Assembly: GCF_900537065.1 (NCBI RefSeq) | Contig: NZ_UNRC01000010.1 | Coordinates: 1-62,752 of the forward strand | Reading direction: 5' to 3' | DNA length: 62,752 bases | From: Sphingorhabdus sp. Alg239-R122 | GTDB taxonomy: Bacteria > Pseudomonadota > Alphaproteobacteria > Sphingomonadales > Sphingomonadaceae | Part shown: positions 35,923-44,903 of the stretch, one piece after another | Layout: each line of letters begins with the position of its first letter | Numbering within the stretch: the stretch's first letter is position 1 | Translations under genes and position numbers: made by a program | Notes under the pieces: generated by a model | What the model was told of the DNA's origin: nothing | The model's database searches: none | Seen by the model: only the letters and a program-made list of their open reading frames with translations

Positions 35923-37313
35923 CGCATGACTTTCACCCCACCTCTCTGCGTGAATATGACATTCGCGGCATTATTGGCGAAACGCTGGATGTCGAGGATG
36001 CACGCGCAATAGGCCGCGGGTTCGGCACGTTGATATCGCGCGCCAGAGATGGAAAAGGCGGCAAGGTCGCGGTCGGCTATGATGGCCGGATCAGCTCGCC
36101 CATATTGCAGGATGCGCTGGTTGAGGGGTTGAATGCCAGTGGTGTCGACGCGGTATCGGTCGGCATGGGACCAACGCCGATGCTATATTACGCCGAGGCA
36201 GCCATGGATGATGTGGATGGCGGCATCATGATAACCGGCAGCCATAACCCCGCTAATTATAATGGCTTCAAAATGGTCTTTCAGGGACGCCCGTTTTTTG
36301 GCGCGGACATACTGGACCTTGGCAAGATGGCGCGCGAAGGCGATTGGGACGACGGTGTCGGCGGGTTTGAAACGGTCGATATTACTGACCAATATGTAAA
36401 TAGGCTGTTGCAGGATTTTGACGGCGCGGCAATGCGGGTTGGCTGGGATTGTGGCAATGGTGCAGCGGGCCCTGTGGTTGAGCGGCTTGTGGCGCAGCTT
36501 CCTGGTGAGCATTTTACGTTGTTCACTGATATTGATGGCAATTTCCCCAATCATCACCCCGATCCAACCGAAGAAAAGAATCTGGCTGATCTGAAGAAAC
36601 TTGTCGCGGACAAGTCGCTCGATTTCGGTGTGGCTTTTGACGGTGATGGCGACCGTATCGGTGCGGTGGATGGCGAAGGCCGTGTCATATGGGGTGACCA
36701 GCTATTGTCGATATTTGCCGAACCGGTGCTGAAGGAACTGCCTGGTTCCACGATTATCGCTGATGTAAAGGCATCGCAGGCGCTCTATGACCGTATTGCC
36801 GAATTGGGCGGTGAGCCGCTGATGTGGAAAACGGGACACAGCCTTATAAAGTCCAAGATGAAGGAAACAGGGTCGCCGCTTGCGGGGGAGATGAGCGGTC
36901 ATGTGTTCTTCAAACATCAATATTACGGATTTGACGATGCGCTATATGCTGCCGTGCGCCTGATCCGTGCGGCCTCTATGCTGGGCAAGTCAGTGACGCA
37001 AATGCGCAGCGATATGCCGGATATGATCAACACACCGGAAATGCGGTTTCAGGTGGACGAAAGCCGCAAGTTCGCGGTGATAGACGAAGTGCTGGAACGG
37101 CTCGCCGCAGATGGTGCGAATGTCAACAATACGGACGGCGCACGCGTAAACACCGATGATGGCTGGTGGCTGCTGCGTGCGTCGAATACACAGGACGTAC
37201 TGGTCGCGCGCGCTGAAGCGAAATCCGAATCTGGGCTGGAGCGCCTGATGGTACAGATTGATGATCAACTCGCGAAATCGGGCCTGACGCGCGGCGAGAA
37301 TGTGGGGCATTAG
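35919..37313 (+). CDS. phosphomannomutase/phosphoglucomutase
   Basis: Interconverts hexose 1- and 6-phosphates for sugar nucleotides, LPS and exopolysaccharide. 464 residues. Domain signatures: [16 protein letters not shown], active-site serine loop [15 protein letters not shown], magnesium loop [14 protein letters not shown], sugar loop [11 protein letters not shown] and the C-terminal phosphate loop [14 protein letters not shown]. Belongs to the AlgC/ManB group with both activities likely. Overlaps the DnaJ gene by four bases and the DUF1801 gene by one. Confidence 0.95.
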   Translation: MTHDFHPTSLREYDIRGIIGETLDVEDARAIGRGFGTLISRARDGKGGKVAVGYDGRISSPILQDALVEGLNASGVDAVSVGMGPTPMLYYAEAAMDDVDGGIMITGSHNPANYNGFKMVFQGRPFFGADILDLGKMAREGDWDDGVGGFETVDITDQYVNRLLQDFDGAAMRVGWDCGNGAAGPVVERLVAQLPGEHFTLFTDIDGNFPNHHPDPTEEKNLADLKKLVADKSLDFGVAFDGDGDRIGAVDGEGRVIWGDQLLSIFAEPVLKELPGSTIIADVKASQALYDRIAELGGEPLMWKTGHSLIKSKMKETGSPLAGEMSGHVFFKHQYYGFDDALYAAVRLIRAASMLGKSVTQMRSDMPDMINTPEMRFQVDESRKFAVIDEVLERLAADGANVNNTDGARVNTDDGWWLLRASNTQDVLVARAEAKSESGLERLMVQIDDQLAKSGLTRGENVGH

Positions 37314-37723
37314 TGTCTGAAACATCCAATATCCCTGAGGGTGTTCGAAAGGTTTTTGACAGTTATCCCGATAGTGTAAGTCACAGGCTGTACAAACTGC
37401 GCCGCTGGATTCTTGAGGTGGCCGATGCCGATGAGCGTATCGGCATTATTGAGGAAAGCCTGAAATGGGGACAGCCAAGTTATGCGCCTGCTGTCACAAA
37501 ATCCGGCACAGCAGTGCGGATTGATACGCATTGCGCGGTAGAGGAAAGCTGCGCCTTATACGTGCATTGCGGCACGTCGCTTGTTGCAAGGTGGCGTGAT
37601 ATTTATGGGGGTCTTGCTTTTGACGGCAACCGTGCCGTTATTTTTGACCCGGCACAGCCGCTTCCAAAAGCGATAGTCCACCATTGCATCGCCATGGCGT
37701 TCACCTACCGCCTTCCTGCATAG
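37313..37723 (+). CDS. DUF1801 domain protein
   Basis: 136 residues starting at GTG within TAGTG, sharing one base with the mutase stop. YPDSVSHRLYKLRRWILEVA, LKWGQPSYAP and CGTSLVARWRDIYG match the YdhG/DUF1801 fold, which resembles the frataxin-like DUF1801 proteins; function unknown. It closes the mipZ operon and is not followed by a clear terminator. Confidence 0.85.
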   Translation: MSETSNIPEGVRKVFDSYPDSVSHRLYKLRRWILEVADADERIGIIEESLKWGQPSYAPAVTKSGTAVRIDTHCAVEESCALYVHCGTSLVARWRDIYGGLAFDGNRAVIFDPAQPLPKAIVHHCIAMAFTYRLPA

Positions 37724-37821
37724 TTAATCCGCTTATGTTCACCGTTTATGGAATAAGTCTTGCTGTATAGATGGCACACTGCGCATCATGCGTGCCGATA
37801 AGATAATGAGGGGAGGACAAT

Positions 37822-38715
37822 ATGTTTTGTAAAATAACGACGCGCGTCGCCATGGCTACATTGCCTGCTTTGCTGGTTGCCACGCAACCTGTGTTCGCTG
37901 GTGAAACACATCCTGAGCCTGTCCGCCTTGGTGAAGTGCCGAACCTGCCCGCGAGCGAATCGATCATGTACGATACGGCGCGCGACATGTTCTATGTGTC
38001 AGTCATGGGCGGCGATGATCCGGGCGATGGTTATATCGCCTCTATTACTACAGACGGAAAGACGGCTGACCGCAGCTTTATCACCGGGCTGGACGAGCCA
38101 AAGGGCAGCGCCGTGGCAGGCAATAGGCTTTATGTATCCGATGGCAAGGAGCTGGCGGAGGTCAACCTGGACGATAAATCCATTGTGCGCCACGCTGCGC
38201 CGGGTGCGGTGTTCCTGAACGATGTTGCGGCCGATGCCGAGGGCAATATCTATATTTCAGACACCGGCCAGTCGGCGATCTACAAGTTCGATACCGATAA
38301 AAATCTCACATTGTGGATGAAGACAAACCTTCTTAACCGGCCCAACGGCCTGCTGATTGAAGGTGAGACCATGTATGTCGCATCATGGGGTGAGCGGCAG
38401 GGTGAAGGTGATGACGCCACATCCAATGGACGCTTGCTCGAAGTGGATATGAAAAGCCATGCAATTGAGGCGATTACACCTGTACCGGTCGGCAATATTG
38501 ATGGCGTGCAACGCTATGGCAAGGATGGCTTCCTGATCTCTGAATGGAATGGCGGGAAAATATATCATGTGTCAGGAAGCGGGAAGGCGCATGATATACT
38601 CACGCCCGGGCAAAGCGTGGGGGACATACTTTACCACCCGGGCCGTAAGCAGCTATTCCTGCCGATGAACCGGCAAGGCAAGCTGCTGGTCTATAGTCTG
38701 GGCAAGCCCAAATAG
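37822..38715 (+). CDS. exported SMP-30/gluconolactonase-like beta-propeller
   Basis: 297 residues with a signal peptide (MFCKITTRVAMATLPALLVATQPVFA, cut after VFA). The mature part is a six-bladed-type beta-propeller: LPASESIMYDTARDMFYVS, GLDEPKGSAVAGNRLYVSD, GAVFLNDVAADAEGNIYISDTG, NRPNGLLIEGETMYVASWG, and IDGVQRYGKDGFLISEW. Family enzymes are lactonases or sugar dehydrogenases with metal-bound propellers; substrate unknown. Strong GGGGAGG site upstream of the ATG. Monocistronic. Confidence 0.85.
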   Translation: MFCKITTRVAMATLPALLVATQPVFAGETHPEPVRLGEVPNLPASESIMYDTARDMFYVSVMGGDDPGDGYIASITTDGKTADRSFITGLDEPKGSAVAGNRLYVSDGKELAEVNLDDKSIVRHAAPGAVFLNDVAADAEGNIYISDTGQSAIYKFDTDKNLTLWMKTNLLNRPNGLLIEGETMYVASWGERQGEGDDATSNGRLLEVDMKSHAIEAITPVPVGNIDGVQRYGKDGFLISEWNGGKIYHVSGSGKAHDILTPGQSVGDILYHPGRKQLFLPMNRQGKLLVYSLGKPK

Positions 38716-38720
38716 GGTCA

Positions 38721-38756
38721 TTGTGATGCAGGAGCTAGCGTGCCTATATGTAGGCA
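38721..38756 (+). promoter_or_regulatory. possible promoter and hairpin giving a leaderless mRNA
   Basis: TTGTGA (38721-38726), an 18-base gap and TATATG (38745-38750) lie so that transcription would start close to the ATG at 38757. A perfect hairpin TGCCTA-TATG-TAGGCA (38741-38756) abuts the start codon and no free Shine-Dalgarno is present. Leaderless translation is plausible. Confidence 0.35.
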
Positions 38757-41174
38757 ATGGTTGTTCCTGCCCTTCCCGACACCATAAATAACTGGTTCGC
38801 TGCGCGCGGATGGGAGCCACGCCAGCATCAGATGGACATGTTGGCAGCAGCGCAGGCTGGCAGACATGCTTTGCTGGTTGCGCCGACAGGGGCGGGCAAG
38901 ACGCTGGCGGGGTTTATGCCGACGCTGGCGGATATGGTTGATGCTCCGGGTATTGACACTCTGCACACGCTATACATCTCCCCGCTTAAGGCACTGGCAC
39001 ATGATGTGCAGCGCAATTTGCTAACTCCCATCACGGAAATGGGGTTGAATATCCAGGTTGAGACACGCAGCGGCGACACGCCCTCTGATCGCAAGAAACG
39101 CCAGCGTTCCCGACCGCCACACATATTGTTGACAACACCTGAATCGCTCAGCCTGCTGTTATCTTACCCGGACAGTTCCGAGATGTTCAGAAACCTCAAA
39201 ACAGTGGTAATTGATGAAGTGCACGCTTTTGCCACTGGCAAACGGGGTGATTTGCTTGCGCTTTCGCTGGCGCGGTTACAGGCCTTGGCACCGGATATGC
39301 GCCGTGTCGCTCTATCAGCCACTGTTGCCGATGCGGATGCCTATCGTGCCTGGCTTGCGCCTTATGGTGAGATTGATGCCGTCACATTGGTTGAAGGCGC
39401 GCCGGGCGCAGAGCCGGATATTGACATATTATTGCCCGAGGGGCGTGTTCCCTGGGCCGGGCATAGCGGCCATTATGCGGTGCCGCAGGTGCTGGAGGAA
39501 ATCGCACGAAACCGAATCACGCTAGTGTTTTGTAACACGCGTTTTCTTGCTGAATTTGTGTTTCAGAAACTGTGGGAGATAAATGAAGAACAGCTACCCA
39601 TAGGCATTCACCATGGCAGCCTGTCAGTTGAAGCGCGGCGCAAGGTGGAAAATGCCATGGCTACGGGCAAACTGCGCGCGCTTGTGGCGACAGCCAGCCT
39701 TGATTTGGGCGTTGACTGGGGCGATGTCGATTGCGTGATACAGATGGGCGCGCCCAAGGGTTCATCGCGCCTGCTGCAACGCATTGGCCGTGCCAACCAC
39801 CGGCTTGATGCCCCGTCAAAGGCGATATTGGTGCCCGGCAACCGGTTTGAGTATCTGGAGGCACAAGCGGCATTTGATGCCGTGCAGGAAGGCGTGCGCG
39901 ATGGCGAGACATTTCGTGCTGGCGGGCTGGATGTGCTGGCGCAGCATGTTATGGCCTGCGCCTGTGCTGCGCCGTTTCATGAAGATGCGATGCTGTCAGA
40001 AATACAGTCGGCCCTGCCCTATAGCGGTATAGATAAAGCTGCGCTGGGCCGCGTACTCGCCTTTACACAAAACGGCGGTTATGCGCTGCGTGCCTATGAT
40101 AAATTCAAACGTTTGGTGCGTGCGGAGGACGGGATATGGCGGCTCTCGCACCCCAAATTTGCTGCGCAGCACCGGTTTAATGCGGGCATAATTGTTGATG
40201 CACCGATGCTGAATGTGCGTTTCAAAAACGGGCGTAGTGTGGGCAAGGTGGAGGAAAATTTTGCCGTACAACTATCACCGGGTGATACATTTTATTTTTC
40301 CGGCATGGGGTTGGAGGTTGAGCGCATCAAGGCCCTTGACCTGATTGTCCGAGCTTCAAAAAAAGGCGCACAGATACCCAGTTATATGGGTGCGCGCCTG
40401 CCGCTCACGACACATTTGTCTTCACGTGTACGCGAATTTCTGACTGACCGTGCGAGCTGGGCACGTTTCCCCGATGATGTGCGTGAATGGTTGGAGATGC
40501 AGGATTTCCGCTCAGTCATGCCACAGCCGGATCAGCTTCTTGTCGAAACATTCCCGCATGACCGGCGCCATTATATGGTGTGTTATAGCTTTGAAGGATG
40601 GAATGCGCATCAATCGCTTGGCATGTTGCTTACGCGGCGTATGGAAAATGCGGGGCTGCAACCGCTAGGCTTTGTCGCCAATGACTATGCGCTGGCCTGC
40701 TACAGCCTGAAACCGGTCAGTGATCCCGGACCGCTATTTTCTTCCGATATATTGGGGGAGGAACTGGCCGAATGGATCCAGAACAGCTATCTCCTCAAAC
40801 GTGCATTCCGTGAAGTTGCGGTCATCAGCGGCCTGGTCGAGCGGCATCATCCGGGCAAGCGCAAGACTGGGCGGCAGGTCACGTTCTCGACCGACCTGAT
40901 TTATGATGTCCTGCAAAAATATGAACCTGACCATATCCTGCTTGAGGCTGCCTGGGCCGATGCGCGGGAGAAGTTGACCGATGTCGGGCGTCTGGGTGAC
41001 CTGCTGGATAGAGCGCAGGGTACAATGCTGCATGTCGACATGGACAGGGTCAGCCCGCTTGCAGTGCCGGTGCTTGTGATGATTGGCCGTGAAGCTGTCC
41101 CGCAAGGTGCGGCAGATGATGCATTGCTCGAAGAAGCGGAGACTTTGGTCGAAGCGGCGATGCGTGGGGGTTGA
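38757..41174 (+). CDS. ligase-associated DNA damage response DEXH-box helicase (Lhr-type)
   Basis: SF2 DNA helicase of the group found with a dedicated ATP ligase, exonuclease and PdeM. 805 residues: RQHQMDMLAAAQAGRHALLVAPTGAGKTLAGF (Q-like and motif I), YISPLKALAHD (Ia), LTTPESLSLLLS, VVIDEVHAFATGKRG (DEVH), VALSATVAD, TLVFCNTRFLAEFV, LVATASLDLGVDWGDVD, LLQRIGRANHR. A winged helix and Lhr core follow to about 700. Its usual partner pdeM lies 3.7 kb downstream on the same strand. Confidence 0.92.
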   Translation: MVVPALPDTINNWFAARGWEPRQHQMDMLAAAQAGRHALLVAPTGAGKTLAGFMPTLADMVDAPGIDTLHTLYISPLKALAHDVQRNLLTPITEMGLNIQVETRSGDTPSDRKKRQRSRPPHILLTTPESLSLLLSYPDSSEMFRNLKTVVIDEVHAFATGKRGDLLALSLARLQALAPDMRRVALSATVADADAYRAWLAPYGEIDAVTLVEGAPGAEPDIDILLPEGRVPWAGHSGHYAVPQVLEEIARNRITLVFCNTRFLAEFVFQKLWEINEEQLPIGIHHGSLSVEARRKVENAMATGKLRALVATASLDLGVDWGDVDCVIQMGAPKGSSRLLQRIGRANHRLDAPSKAILVPGNRFEYLEAQAAFDAVQEGVRDGETFRAGGLDVLAQHVMACACAAPFHEDAMLSEIQSALPYSGIDKAALGRVLAFTQNGGYALRAYDKFKRLVRAEDGIWRLSHPKFAAQHRFNAGIIVDAPMLNVRFKNGRSVGKVEENFAVQLSPGDTFYFSGMGLEVERIKALDLIVRASKKGAQIPSYMGARLPLTTHLSSRVREFLTDRASWARFPDDVREWLEMQDFRSVMPQPDQLLVETFPHDRRHYMVCYSFEGWNAHQSLGMLLTRRMENAGLQPLGFVANDYALACYSLKPVSDPGPLFSSDILGEELAEWIQNSYLLKRAFREVAVISGLVERHHPGKRKTGRQVTFSTDLIYDVLQKYEPDHILLEAAWADAREKLTDVGRLGDLLDRAQGTMLHVDMDRVSPLAVPVLVMIGREAVPQGAADDALLEEAETLVEAAMRGG

Positions 41175-41253
41175 AGAATGTGCAGGATAATTGCGATTCC
41201 TCGCAGTTGGTGGTAGTTTTTTAATGTTGTGAGGGGTGAACTGGAGAATTAAA

Positions 41254-42186
41254 ATGTCCTGGCCGATTATTTTCGCACCATTAATGCTGGCGTTCAATAT
41301 GAGCAGCGCGGCCCCCATACCTCAGGAAGTGGAAGCTGAGACCAAAAGCGAAAGCCAGGCTGCACCTGATATAATTGATATTGGAATCGATCGTCAAAAG
41401 CGGATGACCGTGCCGGTCAGTATTGATGGTAATGGCCCTTATAAATTCATGATAGATACCGGTTCAGAGCGTACGGTTGTAACGCGCGAGCTTGCGGATG
41501 ATCTGCAGCTTGAATTCGCTGCGCGCGCAAGGCTTCTGAGTGTGGCGGGTGAAAAAGTCGTGGACACGGTATATGTGCCCGAGCTGGAACTGGGCCGCCA
41601 GAATTATGGCGAGGTTGTGGCCCCACTTCTTGAATCAAGAAATGTCGGCGCAGAAGGTATTTTGGGCCTGGATGGCCTCCAGGACCAGCGTATTTTGTTC
41701 AACTTTGCGGAGAGCAGGATCGAAGTAGAAGATAGGCGCAAGAAACGGCTCAACAGCGGCTATGAAATTGTGGTCTATGCAAAACGGCGCAATGGGCAGC
41801 TGATATTTACCGATGCCACCATATCGGGGGTAAGGGTAAGCGTGGTTATCGATACGGGTTCACAGGCCAATATCGGGAATCGTGCTTTGCAGGAAAAACT
41901 GCGTGGACGAAAGGCCAAGGGACTTGATCTTGAATCAAGTATTACCGCGGTTACGGGACAGGTCATTACTGCCGATGCCGGTATTGGCAGGGACTTCAGG
42001 ATAGGCAAAGCCCAGTTTGATGCCATTTCTATCGCATTTGCCGACGCGCCGCCCTTCAAGGCACTGGGACTGGATGACAAACCGGCTTTATTCCTGGGCA
42101 TGGCAAGTCTGAGGGGGTTTGACCGCATGGCAATCGATTTCAAGAAACGGCGTGTCTATTTCGACGTTGTCGATGCGCGGCGCTGA
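41254..42186 (+). CDS. two-lobed aspartic protease (pepsin-like, double DTG)
   Basis: 310 residues from the ATG at 41254, seven bases after GGAG. A signal peptide-like start (SWPIIFAPLMLAFNMSSA) precedes two related lobes: lobe 1 has FMIDTGSERTVV (D68) and ILGLDGL; lobe 2 has VVIDTGSQANIG (D200) and FLGMASLRGFDRM. Bacterial retropepsin-like proteins usually show a single DTG and dimerise; this one carries both aspartates in one chain, like pepsin. Periplasmic by prediction. It follows the helicase by 79 bases, but its own site suggests independent expression. Confidence 0.85.
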   Translation: MSWPIIFAPLMLAFNMSSAAPIPQEVEAETKSESQAAPDIIDIGIDRQKRMTVPVSIDGNGPYKFMIDTGSERTVVTRELADDLQLEFAARARLLSVAGEKVVDTVYVPELELGRQNYGEVVAPLLESRNVGAEGILGLDGLQDQRILFNFAESRIEVEDRRKKRLNSGYEIVVYAKRRNGQLIFTDATISGVRVSVVIDTGSQANIGNRALQEKLRGRKAKGLDLESSITAVTGQVITADAGIGRDFRIGKAQFDAISIAFADAPPFKALGLDDKPALFLGMASLRGFDRMAIDFKKRRVYFDVVDARR

Positions 42187-42200
42187 CTGGCCGAACAAGT

Positions 42201-42863
42201 TCAAGCAGTGATTGCGGGAAATGTGACGGGTGCTGCGCCTGCATGCCATTGGCCATATTTATGCATAATGGTTTTGAAAGTATCTGAAGCCAAATGCCCT
42301 GCCAGCCATTTTTGCAGTGCTTCCAAGGGTAAGGCGTCAAACCAGCTCCGGTCGTGATTGGCGAGTTGGCGGATAAAGGGGAAGCTGGCATAGTCAGAAA
42401 TTGTGGGTTGTGACCCCAGCAGCTGTCCATGTTCAGACAGGCGCATATTTAATCTTTGCAATATTCCCAATGCCTCTGCGCGGTGGAATTCAGGGTCGGC
42501 ATTTTCATAACGTGTATGATACTTATAGCGGTCAAGATGGTGTTTGAATGGACCGTCAATCTGTTCGATTATTGTGCATGCAGCCTGCCTGTGGCGTAGC
42601 CAGCCCTGTGGGTCATGACGCTCCAGCGCCCAGCGCATGATGTCGATGCTTTCCCCAAGCACAGTCCCGTCCTGTAATTGTAGTACGGGCACTGTGCCCT
42701 TGGGTGAAATGTCCAGCATGGCCTGTGGCTTGTCACGCAACAGCACTTCGCGCAGTTCCACCCGGGTGCCGCTGGCCAACAGGCCCATACGGGCACGCAT
42801 TGCATAGGGGCAGCGGCGAAAGCTGTATAATATCGGCAGCGTATCCGGCGCGGTTTCGCTCAT
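42201..42863 (-). CDS. glutathione S-transferase family protein
   Basis: 220 residues. Thioredoxin-like N-terminal half with SFRRCPYAMRARMGLLASG (CPYAMRAR, a cysteine-type active site), the cis-proline region ISPKGTVPVLQL and GESIDIMRWALE; helical C-terminal half (WLRHRQAACTIIEQI, SDYASFPFIRQLANHD). Resembles the GrxB-like/YfcF-like cysteine GSTs. Its start overlaps the trhO stop by ATGA. Substrate unknown. Confidence 0.88.
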   Translation of the reverse strand: MSETAPDTLPILYSFRRCPYAMRARMGLLASGTRVELREVLLRDKPQAMLDISPKGTVPVLQLQDGTVLGESIDIMRWALERHDPQGWLRHRQAACTIIEQIDGPFKHHLDRYKYHTRYENADPEFHRAEALGILQRLNMRLSEHGQLLGSQPTISDYASFPFIRQLANHDRSWFDALPLEALQKWLAGHLASDTFKTIMHKYGQWHAGAAPVTFPAITA

Positions 42864-43816
42864 CCGGCATCCTGCTTGCGGCCGATATGCGCCGCGCCGC
42901 GCCGAGCGGCCAGTTCCATCTGCCGCTGGCGTTCTTCATACCGTTTTTTCTGTTCGTCATCGCGGGCATCATGACAATGCGGGCAGCTCACGCCTTCCAT
43001 ATATTCGGGTGCTTCCAGCTCGTCGGGAGAAAGTGGCCTGCGGCAGGCATGGCACTGCACATAATCGCTCGGTTCGAGACCGTGGCCCACGGCGACCCGC
43101 TGGTCGAAGACAAAACAATCGCCATCGAACAGGCTTTCCTGTTCTGGCACGTTTTCGAGATATTTGAGGATGCCGCCCTGCAGGTGGAACACATCATCGA
43201 AACCCTGTGCTTTTACATAGGCCGTCGCCTTTTCACAGCGGATACCGCCGGTACAGAACATCGCGATCTTAGGTGTTTTCCCGCTGGTGCGCAGTTTTTC
43301 CGCCTCGGCGTCAAACCAGGCTGGAAACTCACGGAATGTCTTTGTGCTTGGGTCGATTGCGCCCCGAAAAGTGCCGACCCCGACTTCATAGTCATTGCGA
43401 GTGTCGATAATCACCGTATCGGGATCACTGATCAGGTCGTTCCATTTTTCGGGCGGGACATATTCGCCTGTGCCATCCACAGCGTCTATGCCATCCACGC
43501 CCATCGTGACAATTTCACGCTTAAGGCGGACTTTCATGCGGTAGAACGGCATATCTTCCGCGCCTGAATACTTGACCTCGATATTGGTGCAGCCTGGAAG
43601 CCGGCGAATATAGGCAATGGTGGTACCAATATCGCCCGGGCTACCGGCAATGGTCCCATTTATACCTTCCTGTGACAGCAGCAATGTGCCTTTGAGCCCA
43701 TGCGCCTCGCATGTTTCAAGCAAAGGGCCGCGCACCGCGACTGGATCATCAAAATGCGTGAAGTGGTACAGTGCCGCCACGCGGACAGGCATATCGGAAT
43801 CGGGAAAATCAGTCAT
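42860..43816 (-). CDS. trhO: tRNA uridine-34 5-hydroxylase (rhodanese-like TrhO)
   Basis: TrhO hydroxylates U34 as the first step of cmo5U/mcmo5U formation, using oxygen. 318 residues: N-terminal acylphosphatase-like domain (AALYHFTHFDDPVAVRGPL, GTLLLSQEGINGTIAG), rhodanese domain with active-site loop CTGGIRCEKA and VIDTRNDYEVGVGTFRGAIDP, and a C-terminal zinc-like cysteine region (CHACRRPLSP, GVSCPHCHDARDDEQKKRY). Start preceded by a short leader. It is coupled to the GST gene downstream. Confidence 0.95.
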   Translation of the reverse strand: MTDFPDSDMPVRVAALYHFTHFDDPVAVRGPLLETCEAHGLKGTLLLSQEGINGTIAGSPGDIGTTIAYIRRLPGCTNIEVKYSGAEDMPFYRMKVRLKREIVTMGVDGIDAVDGTGEYVPPEKWNDLISDPDTVIIDTRNDYEVGVGTFRGAIDPSTKTFREFPAWFDAEAEKLRTSGKTPKIAMFCTGGIRCEKATAYVKAQGFDDVFHLQGGILKYLENVPEQESLFDGDCFVFDQRVAVGHGLEPSDYVQCHACRRPLSPDELEAPEYMEGVSCPHCHDARDDEQKKRYEERQRQMELAARRGAAHIGRKQDAG

Positions 43817-43857
43817 GATGCGCGCTATAATTGTTTGCGCACATCATGACTAGAGGG

Positions 43858-44220
43858 TTAGTTACGCGCCGATAGTGTTAGTTCAAGTCGCCTTACCTCA
43901 CGCAAGACCCGGTTTGCCTGCATTGTGGGCATGAGGGATAATTTAAACATTGAGCTAAGTATGAGCAGTACGGCAGATGGCAGTCCCCAGCGTAATTGAT
44001 TTACGGTGTCGCTGGCCCCGAAAAACTGTATTGCCATCCACGCGCCAGCTAGAAACATGATCGATTGTACGATCATAATAGCCCATGCAACCCAACCAGT
44101 ATTGCCGCGAAAAAGGCCAAAGGCTTGCGTGAAATAGCCGGGCTCGTCACGAATCTCATCGAGTAGTGCCTGATCCTCGGCAGACAGTGTTTCTGCCAGC
44201 ATATCGTCCAGCTTGTTCAT
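43858..44220 (-). CDS. two-span membrane protein (DUF6768), possible sigma partner
   Basis: 120 residues. DEPGYFTQAFGLFRGNTGWVAWAIMI marks DUF6768; two membrane spans (about 45-66 and 80-100). N-terminal acidic stretch (LDDMLAETLSAEDQALLDEI) is cytosolic by the positive-inside rule. It follows the ECF sigma gene by one base, the position of an anti-sigma factor, but lacks the HxxxCxxC zinc motif, so any such role would be a new type. Confidence 0.75.
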   Translation of the reverse strand: MNKLDDMLAETLSAEDQALLDEIRDEPGYFTQAFGLFRGNTGWVAWAIMIVQSIMFLAGAWMAIQFFGASDTVNQLRWGLPSAVLLILSSMFKLSLMPTMQANRVLREVRRLELTLSARN

Positions 44221-44221
44221 C

Positions 44222-44773
44222 TTATTCTCCTTTCAATATATCTTTCAGTTTCTGCCGCGCATGCATAAGGCGCGTCTTGACAGTTCCAACCGGTGCGTCT
44301 GTTGCAACCGCGATTTCGGCGATACGCATCCCTTGACCATAAAATAGTGCGATGGCTGCGCGTTGTTCGGGCGGTAATTGCGCCACGGCCTGTGTGAGCA
44401 TCAGGCGTGTTTGTGTTTCATCTTTCGCTACGCCATCATCTGATGTGGCTTGCTCCAGCACCTCCATGGGCAATGCAGTTTCGCGTGCGGCCTGTTTTTG
44501 TCCGCGCATCACCTTTCGCGTGACAATCCGGTATGCCCAGGCAGCAAAGGCACGATCATTGCTTAGCTTCCCCAAGCTGCTATAAATCTCTGCCCATGCA
44601 TCCTGTACATGGTCTTGCGCTGTATTTGCATCACCGCATAGTCGCCATGCATGTGCGACGAACCGCTTATGCCACAACCTGTAAAGCCAGTTCCATGCGT
44701 GTCTTTCGCCCAACCGTGCACTAGCGACCAGATAATCGCTAAGCACATATCTTGTATCGCGCTTTGCGGCCAA
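44222..44773 (-). CDS. ECF-type RNA polymerase sigma factor
   Basis: 183 residues from TTG at 44773, nine bases after GGAGG; a TTG 19 codons upstream has no site. Region 2: LYRLWHKRFVAHAWRLCGDANTAQDHVQDAWAEIY (in two parts LWHKRFVAHAWRLCGD and AQDHVQDAWAEIY); region 4: LPPEQRAAIALFYGQGMRIAEIAVATDAPVGTVKTRLMHAR (core PEQRAAIALFYGQGM, VGTVKTRLMHAR). No clear autoregulatory promoter. Paired with DUF6768. Confidence 0.92.
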   Translation of the reverse strand: MAAKRDTRYVLSDYLVASARLGERHAWNWLYRLWHKRFVAHAWRLCGDANTAQDHVQDAWAEIYSSLGKLSNDRAFAAWAYRIVTRKVMRGQKQAARETALPMEVLEQATSDDGVAKDETQTRLMLTQAVAQLPPEQRAAIALFYGQGMRIAEIAVATDAPVGTVKTRLMHARQKLKDILKGE

Positions 44774-44903
44774 GTCCAAAATCCTCCAGCTTTCATGTAT
44801 AAAGGGACACAGAACGCTGAAAAGGTTCAATGCGCAGTAAATATTTGCGCGTAGCAGCTGCCTTCCTCTTGCATGGCATGCTCTGTTACAGCATGTAGAA
44901 TAT

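Noticed and set aside
44774-44830. Upstream TTG start for the ECF sigma factor
   Set aside because: No ribosome site precedes it, while TTG at 44773 follows GGAGG at nine bases and begins where ECF sigma factors normally do.
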